Assembly (NCBI GenBank): GCA_020024475.1
Contig: JAHHTS010000015.1
Span: 1-39,052 of the forward strand
Reading direction: 5' to 3'
Length of the DNA: 39,052 nucleotides
From: Oscillospiraceae bacterium
Lineage (GTDB): Bacteria; Bacillota; Clostridia; Oscillospirales; Ruminococcaceae
Made by a program: the position numbers and the translations under genes. Shown one piece after another: positions 7,222 through 14,922 of this stretch; the first letter of the stretch is position 1; every line of letters starts with the position of its first letter. A model generated the notes under the pieces. The model was not told the DNA's origin. It made no database searches and was given only the letters and a program-made list of their open reading frames with translations.

Positions 7222-8190
7222 TTAAAGTTCGATTTTAGAGTAAAGACCTACGCTTGAGTCGTCAATAAGTTTTTCTTCTCTTGTTTTCTGTGCCTGTGTT
7301 TCAGTCTTTTCTTTTCTTCCTCTATTATTCTTGTTGTAAGGCTTTTTGCCGCCTCTAGTGTTATGATTTTTAGGAGTTGTAGAGTAAACCATTACTCTTC
7401 TTGAACTTCCTTCGCCCTTACTTTCGCTCTTCACACCTTCAATTTCTCCAATTACTGCATGAATAATGCGTCTATCATAAGGGTTCATTGGCTCAAAACC
7501 AAATGGACGACCTGTTTTAAGTACCTTTGTAGCTGCTTTCTTTGCGGCTAGCTCAAGATCTTTTTCTCTCTTCTGACGGTAGTCTGCTACATCTACACTA
7601 ATTTTTTCAAAACTATCATCACAACGATTAGCTGCAAGACCTGTAAGGTATGAAAGAGCTTCCATAGTTTCACCTTTTCTACCAATAAGTGCACCTACAT
7701 CTTCTCCACTAATTTTAATAACATAGCCATTTTCTGTTTTAACTGGTGTGAGCTCATACTTGCCATTGTGAAACTGGTTAATTATGCCACGAAGAAATTC
7801 AACTGCATATTTTGCTTTATCACTAAGCTGTTCTTCACTTACACTAACTTCATCTTTTGTAGCTTCTTCAACTATTTTTTCTTCTTTAACTTCTTTTTTT
7901 TCTTTAACAATCTCTTTTTTAGGTTGTTCTTTTTTTACTTCTTTTTTAGGCTGTTCTTTTTTAGCCTTTGGTGCTTGTTTATTCTTCTTTTCTCCAAATA
8001 AATCTTTAATATCAAAATCTTCTTCTATTTCTGTTACTTTTACCTTTGCAGGAATTTTTTTGAAGAAAAATTTTCTTTCTGGGTTCTGAAGAATTTCACA
8101 AGTTACCTGATCTCTTGAAACGCCCAACTCTTCCAAAGCAAGATTAATTGCTTCTTCAACAGTCCGAGCTGTTTTAATAACTTCTCTCAT
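7222..8190 (-). CDS. jag: RNA-binding protein Jag/KhpB (SpoIIIJ-associated)
   Basis: The protein has 322 residues in three parts: a Jag N-terminal domain (1-52), a lysine/glutamate-rich linker (about 62-115) with the tandem units KKEQPKKE, and a KH domain with the GALIGRKGETMEALSYL signature (about 160-176) followed by an R3H domain with the NPYDRRIIH motif (about 217-245). KhpB binds RNA with KhpA and influences cell elongation and division in streptococci; in bacilli it is encoded next to the insertase gene spoIIIJ. The linker is longer and more repetitive than in many homologues. It follows yidC by 5 nt and ends the operon before a strong terminator. Confidence 0.95.
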   Translation of the reverse strand: MREVIKTARTVEEAINLALEELGVSRDQVTCEILQNPERKFFFKKIPAKVKVTEIEEDFDIKDLFGEKKNKQAPKAKKEQPKKEVKKEQPKKEIVKEKKEVKEEKIVEEATKDEVSVSEEQLSDKAKYAVEFLRGIINQFHNGKYELTPVKTENGYVIKISGEDVGALIGRKGETMEALSYLTGLAANRCDDSFEKISVDVADYRQKREKDLELAAKKAATKVLKTGRPFGFEPMNPYDRRIIHAVIGEIEGVKSESKGEGSSRRVMVYSTTPKNHNTRGGKKPYNKNNRGRKEKTETQAQKTREEKLIDDSSVGLYSKIEL

Positions 8191-8195
8191 AGTAA

Positions 8196-9221
8196 TTATT
8201 CACCGTATTTTTCTTTATCCAAAGCGCGTGCTTTTTCAAGACGCTGTTTAATTTTTTCTGCTTCTTCTGGGCTATATTCTTCTTCTTTATATTTGTCGCC
8301 TTTGTTTGCTGCTTTTACTTTTTCTGGTTTATGTTTAGCCCGTTCTTTTCTTGCTTTACGAGCAGCCATAATTTCTTCCTCTATTTTCCGTTTTTCTTTT
8401 TCTGGATCAAAGAAAATTCTAAGTATAAGTTCCTGTGCTATACCAAAAATGCTTGAAAAAATCCAGTAAATTGATACACCAGCTGGAAGAAGGAATGAAA
8501 AATAACCAAACATAAGTGTTGAGAAGCCCATCATTATAATCATCTGGCCGTTCATTGCTTGACCATTTAGCTTTGTTGTAATCAACTGTTGTAAGATCAT
8601 AAACAAAACTGATAAAATTGGAATGATAAGCAATGTGTTAAAAACTTTAATACTTGGTGTGCCTGTAAGGTCTAAACCAATAAAAGTAAGGTTAAAATTT
8701 TGAACCTGAGAAATAACATTCGCCTCAAGAACATCGCTAAACATTTCAGGCGATTTTTGAATAGCAGCTATAATACTTGACTCAGGGCTGTATTTTGACA
8801 TAGTACCAACTATACTTTCAGCGATAGGAGAAAGTTTTGTAACCAGTTCTTTACTAACACCAAAAATATGATGCAATGGACTGTAAATAACCTGGATAAG
8901 TCCAAAAAGTATAGGCATCTGAATAACCAATGGCAAACAACCACTTGTCATTGAAAACCCATGTTCCTGCTGAAGTCTTGCAAGTTCTTGCTGCTGCTTA
9001 GCTGGATCATTTGCATATTTTTTTTGAATGTTCTGAATCACTGGCTGGAAAGCTGACATTCTAATCGTACTTTTCTTTTGTTTAATAGCCAATGGGAACA
9101 TAATAATTTTGGTTACAAGTGTAAACAAGATAAGGGCTACACCATAGTTACCAACAAGGTTGTAAATTGCACGCATAATCCATCCAAGTGGAGCTGCAAT
9201 AATCTCTAGTATAAAATTCAT
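8196..9221 (-). CDS. yidC: Membrane protein insertase YidC/Oxa1/SpoIIIJ
   Basis: This 341-residue insertase places proteins into the cytoplasmic membrane alone or with SecYEG. The hydrophobic segments follow the five-helix Oxa1 pattern, with the cytoplasmic hairpin at about 43-85 (YANDPAKQQQELARLQQEHG) and a positively charged C-terminal tail. No lipoprotein signal is present. The groove residue that is Arg in E. coli (R366) and B. subtilis is Lys38 here. I chose the ATG at 9221 because GGAGG lies 4 nt upstream; the longer reading frame reaching 9386 enters yidD and has no insertase similarity. It sits in the conserved rpmH-rnpA-yidD-yidC-jag order. Confidence 0.95.
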   Translation of the reverse strand: MNFILEIIAAPLGWIMRAIYNLVGNYGVALILFTLVTKIIMFPLAIKQKKSTIRMSAFQPVIQNIQKKYANDPAKQQQELARLQQEHGFSMTSGCLPLVIQMPILFGLIQVIYSPLHHIFGVSKELVTKLSPIAESIVGTMSKYSPESSIIAAIQKSPEMFSDVLEANVISQVQNFNLTFIGLDLTGTPSIKVFNTLLIIPILSVLFMILQQLITTKLNGQAMNGQMIIMMGFSTLMFGYFSFLLPAGVSIYWIFSSIFGIAQELILRIFFDPEKEKRKIEEEIMAARKARKERAKHKPEKVKAANKGDKYKEEEYSPEEAEKIKQRLEKARALDKEKYGE

Positions 9222-9252
9222 TTTTCCTCCAAACCTTGTTTTAATACAAGGT

Positions 9253-9489
9253 CTATTTTTTGTTCGTCCACATACCTTTTGGCGGGACTGGGTCGTATCC
9301 GCCTTTTGACCAAGGGTTGCAACGCAGTAGCCTCCAAGTTCCAAGTAAGAGCCCTTTGAATGCACCATGACTCTCAATCGCCTCAATCATATACATACTA
9401 CAAGTTGGCCAATAGCGGCAGTGATTGCCTAAAAGGGGAGAGATGTATTTTTTATATACCTTAATTGGAAAGATTAGTATCTTCTTCAA
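9253..9489 (-). CDS. yidD: Membrane protein insertion efficiency factor YidD
   Basis: This 78-residue amphipathic protein helps YidC-dependent insertion. It shows the hallmark three-Cys signature HCRYWPTCSMYMIEAIESHG (24-43), then RLLRCNPWSKGGYDPVP. The start codon is TTG at 9489, 9 nt after GGAG, inside the end of rnpA; the two genes overlap by 29 nt, a common arrangement at this locus. The sequence is complete for the family. Confidence 0.95.
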   Translation of the reverse strand: MKKILIFPIKVYKKYISPLLGNHCRYWPTCSMYMIEAIESHGAFKGLLLGTWRLLRCNPWSKGGYDPVPPKGMWTNKK

Positions 9490-9820
9490 TATGAATTACT
9501 CCCGCTTCTTTAAGCTGTTTTTCTATCAGAGATGCTACTTCATAACTTTTTGCTTTGGCTGTTCTGCTTCTTGCTACAAATATAATATCATAACTTTGAT
9601 TCATATCAAGATTTAGACTTCTCACTGCAGCACGAATTACCCTTCTAGAACGATTGCGTTTTACTGCACAACCAATTTTTTTGCTTGAGGTAATACCTAT
9701 TCTTATATAGCCATATCTGTTTTTTATAACATAAGTTATAACAGAAGCGCCTATAAAGCTTTGTCCTTTTCGATATGCTCTGATAAAATTTTTGTTTTTG
9801 TTGATTGCTGTAAATTTCAT
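9461..9820 (-). CDS. rnpA: Ribonuclease P protein component
   Basis: This 119-residue basic protein assists the RNase P RNA in removing tRNA 5' leaders. The family signature is present as KIGCAVKRNRSRRVIR (about 68-83), with the N-terminal FIRAYRKGQSF and the C-terminal YDIIFVARSRTA. It sits between rpmH and yidD as in most bacteria. A 174-nt spacer with a terminator-like hairpin separates it from rpmH, so its expression may depend on read-through. Confidence 0.95.
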   Translation of the reverse strand: MKFTAINKNKNFIRAYRKGQSFIGASVITYVIKNRYGYIRIGITSSKKIGCAVKRNRSRRVIRAAVRSLNLDMNQSYDIIFVARSRTAKAKSYEVASLIEKQLKEAGVIHIEEDTNLSN

Positions 9821-9883
9821 CTTTTTACCTTTTCTATTGTGAAAAGTTAAAAAAGAGACCTTGTCCTCCCATTTTTATTTTAA

Positions 9884-9915
9884 TTTTCAACAAAAAGCAA
9901 AAATATTGTTGAAAA
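9884..9915. repeat. Inverted pair of DnaA-box-like 9-mers between rpmH and rnpA
   Basis: TTTTCAACA (9884-9892) and TGTTGAAAA (9907-9915) form a perfect inverted pair, extended to 10 bp by flanking A and T. This spacer lies between rnpA and the hairpin at 9933. Confidence 0.45.
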
Positions 9916-9932
9916 TAATAAATAGAAATAAA

Positions 9933-9950
9933 GGCCACAATAATGTGGCC
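9933..9950 (-). terminator. Hairpin between rpmH and rnpA (partial terminator)
   Basis: GGCCACA (9933-9939) pairs with TGTGGCC (9944-9950) around a 4-nt loop, followed on the minus strand by TTTATTTC. It could give more L34 than RnpA by partial termination or act as a processing site. Confidence 0.65.
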
Positions 9951-9994
9951 CATTTTATTTAATAAAAAATAAGAGAACAAACAAAGGCCCTTAA

Positions 9995-10129
9995 TTAAGC
10001 TGACAATTTAGCTCTGCCTTTTGATCTTCTTTTAGCGATTACTTTTCTGCCATTTTTTGTTCCCATTCTGTTGAGAAAGCCGTGTACTCTTGCTCTTGAG
10101 CGTTTTTTAGGCTGGAAAGTTCTTTTCAT
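9995..10129 (-). CDS. rpmH: Large ribosomal subunit protein bL34
   Basis: This is a 44-residue, highly basic ribosomal protein. The translation starts MKRTFQPKKRSRARVHGF and ends with RRSKGRAKLSA, the standard L34 pattern and length. An AGGAGG ribosome binding site lies 7-8 nt upstream of the ATG. It is the first gene of the minus-strand rpmH-rnpA-yidD-yidC-jag operon and diverges from dnaA. Confidence 0.97.
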   Translation of the reverse strand: MKRTFQPKKRSRARVHGFLNRMGTKNGRKVIAKRRSKGRAKLSA

Positions 10130-10222
10130 TTTTTTGTCCTCCTGTCTTAATTTTTAATATATGCAAACGAAAAAATTCCGTTGCCGATTTAATTATGCAA
10201 AGAGATAACCTTGCAATTTAAG

Positions 10223-10252
10223 AGTATATAATATATTAGGGGTAATTGTCAA
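10223..10252 (-). promoter_or_regulatory. Promoter of the rpmH operon
   Basis: On the minus strand TTGACA (10252-10247) is followed after 18 nt by TATACT (10228-10223), or after 16 nt by TATATA. It lies about 95 nt upstream of rpmH. Confidence 0.6.
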
Positions 10253-10412
10253 GTGTAAAAAATAAACAAGACAGGTAAAAAACTCGCCAAAATAAAGGAT
10301 TTTTTCATTTTTAACGGTTCTTATTTCATAACAATATAAATTTTTTGAAACATAAATTTCAAGAATCCATATATATTGTTTATATATTATATATATTATC
10401 TTATATAGTATA
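10253..10412. other. rpmH-dnaA divergent spacer, AT-rich
   Basis: No gene is visible. The segment 10371-10412 is an almost pure A/T tract built of TATATA units. Unlike the Bacillus layout, I find no good DnaA-box-like 9-mers here; those occur in the dnaA-dnaN spacer instead. Confidence 0.6.
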
Positions 10413-10441
10413 TTGAGTTTTAAGCCTTTTTATGTTATCAT
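10413..10441 (+). promoter_or_regulatory. Promoter of dnaA
   Basis: TTGAGT (10413-10418) and TATCAT (10436-10441) are 17 nt apart, 36 nt upstream of the dnaA ATG. Confidence 0.5.
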
Positions 10442-10476
10442 ATTAAGGTATATATTGCTTAAACAGGAGATAAAAA

Positions 10477-11772
10477 ATGGAATCTTTTAACGACGTGTTT
10501 TTAGCTGTAAAAGACTACTGTTCGCAAAGAATAGTCAGTGCCTCTTATAAGCTTTTTATCGAGCCTTTGGAATTTGGAAGGCTTGACGGAGATCGCGCAT
10601 TCCTGATTGCACCTAACCTTTGGCTTAAGGGCGTGGTAGAAGACAGATTTATTCCGATTCTAACAGAAGCTTTTGAAGAAGTGCTTGGTTTTACACTGGT
10701 GCTAAAAATTGAATTAACAGAGGACGCCGAGGAGAAAAACGAGCCTATCAACGGCGGTGAATATGCTTTTACTTTTGACACATTTATTGTTGGCTCATCA
10801 AACAAATTTGCTCATGCTGCAGCTTTGGCCGTTGCACAGAATCCGTCTGTTGCCTATAACCCGCTGTTTATTTATGGTGATAGTGGTCTAGGTAAAACTC
10901 ATTTGCTGAATGCTATCAAAGCTGAAGTTGGTAAAAATAACCCAAAGGCAAATATAGTTTATGTCGATGGTGAAACTTTCACAAATGAAATCATTACGGC
11001 TATTAGAGAAAATAAAACAAGTGATTTTCAAAACAAATACCGCCAGGCAGATGTTCTTCTTGTAGACGATATACAATTTATCGCCGGTAAAGAAAGCACA
11101 CAGGAAGAGTTTTTCCATACTTTCAATGCCCTTCATAACGCTGGTAAACAAATTGTTTTAGTATCAGACAGACCTCCAAAAGAAATAAAAAGTCTTGAAG
11201 AAAGACTTCGCAATCGCTTTGAATGGGGTCTTATGGCAGATATTCAGCCACCAGACTTTGAGACAAGATGTGCAATTATTAAAAGAAAGTCAGACTTGCT
11301 TAGACTTGATATAAAAAATGATGTTATAGAATTTATAGCAACAAAAGTAAAAACCAATATTCGTCAGCTTGAAGGAGTTGTAAAAAAATTGGATGCGTTA
11401 CAGCGTCTTGAAGGCAAACCACCAGTTATGTCTAATGCACAAGCTGCTATTAAAGATATTCTCAATGAACAAATGTCAACACCTGTAACTATTGAAAAAA
11501 TTATTTTAGAAGTAGGCAAAGTTTATAATGTTTCAATAACTGATGTTAGAGGAAAAAACCGAAAACAAGAGGTTGCTGAAGCAAGAAAAATGTCTATGTA
11601 TATTGTAAAAGAAGTTTGCGGGTTAACAATGGAAGAAATCGGTAAAGAGTTTGGAGGTAGGGATCATTCTACGGTAGTATATTCAATCAATAATGTCTCT
11701 CAGCGTTTAAAAACCGATTCTTTCTACCGTGACACAATTGAAGACATTATCAAAAATGTAAAAGCTATTTAA
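10477..11772 (+). CDS. dnaA: Chromosomal replication initiator DnaA
   Basis: The 431-residue protein binds DnaA boxes at oriC and opens the duplex. Domain I spans about 1-80, followed by a very short linker (domain II, about 81-96). The AAA+ domain has Walker A GDSGLGKT (134-141) and Walker B LLVDD in VLLVDDIQFIAG (about residues 192-203). Domain IV carries the DNA-binding signature FGGRDHSTVVYSINNV. These binding residues are canonical although the local boxes look variant. Start: ATG after CAGGAGA. The short domain II makes it shorter than B. subtilis DnaA (446). Confidence 0.98.
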   Translation: MESFNDVFLAVKDYCSQRIVSASYKLFIEPLEFGRLDGDRAFLIAPNLWLKGVVEDRFIPILTEAFEEVLGFTLVLKIELTEDAEEKNEPINGGEYAFTFDTFIVGSSNKFAHAAALAVAQNPSVAYNPLFIYGDSGLGKTHLLNAIKAEVGKNNPKANIVYVDGETFTNEIITAIRENKTSDFQNKYRQADVLLVDDIQFIAGKESTQEEFFHTFNALHNAGKQIVLVSDRPPKEIKSLEERLRNRFEWGLMADIQPPDFETRCAIIKRKSDLLRLDIKNDVIEFIATKVKTNIRQLEGVVKKLDALQRLEGKPPVMSNAQAAIKDILNEQMSTPVTIEKIILEVGKVYNVSITDVRGKNRKQEVAEARKMSMYIVKEVCGLTMEEIGKEFGGRDHSTVVYSINNVSQRLKTDSFYRDTIEDIIKNVKAI

Positions 11773-12210
11773 AACCATATTACAAAAAATATTTTTTAAC
11801 AACAAGTACGAAAAATGTTGAAAGATAAAATTATTTTAATGACAAATCTAACACAAAGTTAAAAATATGCATAATGTAACAGATTTAGTTAGTTATAATG
11901 CATATTTATGCAACTAATAACTTAAAAATATTCAACATAGTTTTCAACATTCAACACTATGTTTTCAACACTATTAACACAGGTATATGTTGTTAGTGTT
12001 TATTCAACATTTATTCCACAAAATTTCCACAAGATAAAAATGTGAAAATTTTGGCTAATTTTAAGCGTTTATAAAGTTTTCAACATTTTAAGCGCCCCTA
12101 CTACTACTACTGTTTATTGATATAGCATACTAGTAAAAAATTAGCCGATTCGTAAAAAAAAGTTTTTTTGTACCATCAGTAAATGTTAAAAATAAAGAAA
12201 GGAATAAAAA
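11773..12210. other. Probable replication origin (oriC) in the dnaA-dnaN spacer
   Basis: This 438-nt spacer has no gene. DnaA-box-like 9-mers on the plus strand are TATTCAACA (11929, 12001), TTTTCAACA (11941, 11962, 12077), CATTCAACA (11948), TATTCCACA (12012) and ATTTCCACA (12023), plus one inverted CTTTCAACA (11816-11824). The consensus is close to TTTTCMACA, against the textbook TTATCCACA. They lead into a GC block, four TAC triplets and an AT-rich tract (12111-12170). The position between dnaA and dnaN, and the switch of gene direction at rpmH/dnaA, support oriC. Confidence 0.8.
12077..12120 (+). promoter_or_regulatory. Basal unwinding element: DnaA box, GC block and DnaA-trios
   Basis: The order is TTTTCAACA (12077-12085), a short gap, GCGCCCC (12092-12098) and four perfect TAC repeats (12099-12110), then TGTTTATTGATATAG. 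In B. subtilis, DnaA boxes, a GC-rich cluster and trinucleotides with the same polarity (TAC/TAT on this strand) guide DnaA onto single-stranded DNA. The same layout is seen here. Confidence 0.7.
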
Positions 12211-13314
12211 ATGAAAATAATCTGCGATAAAGATAAACTAAATGAAGCAATTCAAATAGTTTCAAGAGCCGTTGCAACCAAAAGCAATTTGGCCGCGATT
12301 GAAGGAATTTTACTCGTTGCCGAAAACAACTCACTAACGCTGACCGGTTACGATTTTGAAATGGGAATAAAAACTACTTTCGAATGTGATGTTGAAAGAG
12401 AAGGAGATGTAGTGCTTTCTGCTCAACTTCTCGGAAATATCGTTAGAAAAGTAAATAATCAAAATATTTACATTGAATGTGACGATCAAATGAACTGTAT
12501 TATTAAAAGTGGCTACACTCAATACAATATCAAAGGAATTGATTCAACAGATTATCCTGATTTTCCATCTGCCGGAAAGGACAATAGCATAAAAATGGAA
12601 AACAGTCTTTTCAGCGAAATGTGCGATTATGTTATTTATGCAGTTTCTACTGACGAAAAAAGACCTGCCCACACAGGTGTTTTAATAAAACTGGAAAACA
12701 AAACACTAACAATGGTTGCACTCGACGGTTATCGTCTTGCAGTTTGCGAAAGACAAGTTGATTTTGAAGGTAACTTTCAAATGATTGTTCCAGCGAAAGC
12801 TATGAATGAAGTTAGAAGAATCGTTGGTGAAAAAGACGGAAAAATTACAATTTTCGCTTCAAGAAGATATGTAATGTTCAAAGCTGGTGATTTTATTGTT
12901 CTATCAAGACTTCTGGAAGGCGATTTTCTTGACTACAAAAAAGCAATTCCGTCAAACTTTTCAACAGATCTCGTAGTGAATACCAAACAGCTTAGTGATG
13001 CAGTTGATAGAGTTAGCCTTATAATTACTGAAAGATTAAGAAACCCTGTTAAACTTACCATAGATGACAACACTTTAAGTGTAAAATGTACTACCGAACT
13101 AGGTGATGTTTATGATGAAATAACAGTTGGGCAAATTGGTCCTAATCTTGAAATAGGATTTAATAACAGATATATTCTGGACGCTCTTAAAGCAAGTAAA
13201 AAAGAAGAATTGATTTTCAAATTTTCAGGACCTTTGGCTCCTTGTAAAATAATTCCAAAAGAAGGAGATGACTTTACCTATTTGGTATTGCCTGTAAGAT
13301 TTAAAAATGATTGA
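12211..13314 (+). CDS. dnaN: DNA polymerase III beta subunit (sliding clamp)
   Basis: This 367-residue clamp has three repeated domains, starting MKIICDKDKLNEAIQIVSRA and ending with the family-typical LVLPVRFKN (359-366; the usual ending is PMRL/PVR). It encircles DNA and tethers the polymerase. The ribosome binding site is AAAGGAA, about 7 nt before the ATG. It is followed with an 8-nt overlap by yaaA, so translation of the two is coupled. The length and the position after dnaA fit the family. Confidence 0.97.
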   Translation: MKIICDKDKLNEAIQIVSRAVATKSNLAAIEGILLVAENNSLTLTGYDFEMGIKTTFECDVEREGDVVLSAQLLGNIVRKVNNQNIYIECDDQMNCIIKSGYTQYNIKGIDSTDYPDFPSAGKDNSIKMENSLFSEMCDYVIYAVSTDEKRPAHTGVLIKLENKTLTMVALDGYRLAVCERQVDFEGNFQMIVPAKAMNEVRRIVGEKDGKITIFASRRYVMFKAGDFIVLSRLLEGDFLDYKKAIPSNFSTDLVVNTKQLSDAVDRVSLIITERLRNPVKLTIDDNTLSVKCTTELGDVYDEITVGQIGPNLEIGFNNRYILDALKASKKEELIFKFSGPLAPCKIIPKEGDDFTYLVLPVRFKND

Positions 13315-13519
13315 AATTTTAATAAAAACTGAATTTATCAAACTTGATCAATTTATGAAATTTGCTGATATGGTTTACACTGGTGGTGATGCAAAAGGTT
13401 TTATAAATGATGGGGAAGTTAAAGTAAATGATGAGGTTTGTACAATGCGTGGTAAAAAACTTCACACAGGCGATATTGTTGAATTTAATGGTGAACAGTT
13501 CAAGGTTGTAAAAGAATAA
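13307..13519 (+). CDS. yaaA: S4-domain RNA-binding protein YaaA
   Basis: The 70-residue protein is a single S4 domain: LDQFMKFADMVYTGGDAKGFI, then GEVKVNDEVCTMRGKKL and GDIVEFNGEQFKVV. S4 proteins bind structured RNA. The Bacillus homologue between dnaN and recF is implicated in ribosome (50S) maturation. It overlaps dnaN by 8 nt and has no ribosome binding site of its own, so translation is probably coupled. recF starts 1 nt after its stop. Confidence 0.9.
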   Translation: MIEILIKTEFIKLDQFMKFADMVYTGGDAKGFINDGEVKVNDEVCTMRGKKLHTGDIVEFNGEQFKVVKE

Positions 13520-13520
13520 T

Positions 13521-14624
13521 ATGCCTACACAGTATATTAAAGACATCAATATAACAACATATAGAAATATAAAAAGTGCAAATGTTACTTTTTCACCATC
13601 TATAAATATTATCTATGGGGAAAATGCACAGGGTAAAACAAATTTTATGGAATCAGTTTGGCTGATTAGTGGAGGAAAAAGTTTTAGAGGCACAAAAGAT
13701 AAAGATATGATTTGTTTTGGCGGTGACTCTTTCAGAATAGAAGCCACCGTCACAAACGATAATAGAGATTTGAAAATCACAATTTCTTGTGCTAAAAATC
13801 ATCCAAAATTTTCTGGAAGAATGGCAAAAATAGGAAGTAGTGAATTTGAAAGTCCTTCAAAAATTGCAGGAAATTTTTATCGGGTTATTTTTTCTCCAGT
13901 TCATTTGAATATAATAAGCGGAGGACCCTCACTCAGGCGAAAATTTATGGACGCTTGTTTGTGTCAAATGTATCCGACTTTTATGGACAATTATAGAAAA
14001 TATGTTCATGTAATAAATCAGCGAAATAATTTCCTGAAAAAAATAAAAAATTATGATTTATCTCAGCAAGAGGCTATTTTTGATACAATGGATATTACCT
14101 TAGCAAACCTTGGGTATGAAATTTATCGAATGAGAAGAGAATTTATAACTCAACTTGCAGAATTTGCCGGGAATTATTATGAAAAAATAAGTCATGGCAG
14201 AGAAAAACTTACTTTTATTTATCGTAATACTGGTGATACAAAAGAACAAATTTTGCAAAAAATAGTTTCTAATAGAGAAAGGGATAAAATTCTTGGGAAT
14301 ACCGGTGTCGGTATTCATCGTGAAGATATAGATATTTACCTAGACAATAAAAAAGCAGGAGAATATGCAAGTCAAGGTCAGCAACGAAGTATCGTAATTG
14401 CAATGAAACTTGCAGAAAGTGATATTATGCAAAATGTTACCGGAATTGCTCCAGCTGTTTTGTTAGACGATGTTTTAAGTGAACTTGACAGTGGTCGACA
14501 AGATTATCTTTTAAACAATATTCAAGGTAGACAGATTTTTATAACCAGTTGCCATATTGAAAGAATTAAATTGTCAGATAGTAAAAAATTCTATGTCGAA
14601 AATGGTCAGATAACCGAAGTTTAA
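13521..14624 (+). CDS. recF: DNA replication and repair protein RecF
   Basis: This 367-residue SMC-like ATPase helps load RecA at gapped DNA with RecO and RecR. Walker A is GENAQGKT (33-40); the signature region has SQGQQRSIVIAMKLAE (near residue 280-295); Walker B is PAVLLDDVLSELD. The length and motifs are complete. It sits 1 nt after yaaA in the dnaN-yaaA-recF operon. It is followed by a 42-nt AT-rich gap and remB. Confidence 0.97.
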   Translation: MPTQYIKDINITTYRNIKSANVTFSPSINIIYGENAQGKTNFMESVWLISGGKSFRGTKDKDMICFGGDSFRIEATVTNDNRDLKITISCAKNHPKFSGRMAKIGSSEFESPSKIAGNFYRVIFSPVHLNIISGGPSLRRKFMDACLCQMYPTFMDNYRKYVHVINQRNNFLKKIKNYDLSQQEAIFDTMDITLANLGYEIYRMRREFITQLAEFAGNYYEKISHGREKLTFIYRNTGDTKEQILQKIVSNRERDKILGNTGVGIHREDIDIYLDNKKAGEYASQGQQRSIVIAMKLAESDIMQNVTGIAPAVLLDDVLSELDSGRQDYLLNNIQGRQIFITSCHIERIKLSDSKKFYVENGQITEV

Positions 14625-14666
14625 ATACTTTAAGTTTAAATATAAAATAAAATTACAAATAGTATT

Positions 14667-14909
14667 ATGTATGTAGAGATTTTTAATGATTTTCTTATAG
14701 AAAGTAAAGATGTTTTAGGTATTTTTGATTTGGATAACACCACAACTAATAAATTTACCAATGATTTTCTTAATAGACTTCAAAAAGAAAATAAAATTAC
14801 TTATCTTATCAGCGATATTCCTAAAAGTTTTATTCTGATGAGTGATGGCAGCGTTTTTGTGGTGGAATTGTCATCGCAAATTTTGAAAAAAAGGTTTGAA
14901 TTTATATAA
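14667..14909 (+). CDS. remB: RemB-like (DUF370) small regulator
   Basis: The 80-residue protein belongs to the DUF370 family (RemA/RemB, YaaB), which in B. subtilis promotes biofilm matrix genes and, for RemA, binds DNA directly. The C-terminal pattern SFILMSDGSVFVVELSSQIL followed by KKR is diagnostic. It lies between recF and gyrB as in other Firmicutes. No clear Shine-Dalgarno sequence precedes the ATG; instead the leader ACAAATAGTATT runs straight into it, the same leader as at the small ORF starting at 20195. It ends 13 nt before gyrB. Confidence 0.88.
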   Translation: MYVEIFNDFLIESKDVLGIFDLDNTTTNKFTNDFLNRLQKENKITYLISDIPKSFILMSDGSVFVVELSSQILKKRFEFI

Positions 14910-14922
14910 AGGCGGAAAAGAA

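Noticed and set aside
7784..8089. Long plus-strand frames opposite jag
   Set aside because: They are the low-complexity complement of the Lys/Glu-rich linker, rich in Phe and Ser, without start signals; jag on the minus strand is clear.
8196..9386. Longer YidC form starting at 9386
   Set aside because: The extra 55 residues overlap yidD, show no insertase similarity, and a perfect GGAGG precedes the ATG at 9221.
10371..10412. AT tract upstream of dnaA as the main unwinding site
   Set aside because: It is AT-rich, but no box-like 9-mers or triplet repeats flank it; the dnaA-dnaN spacer has the full set of elements.
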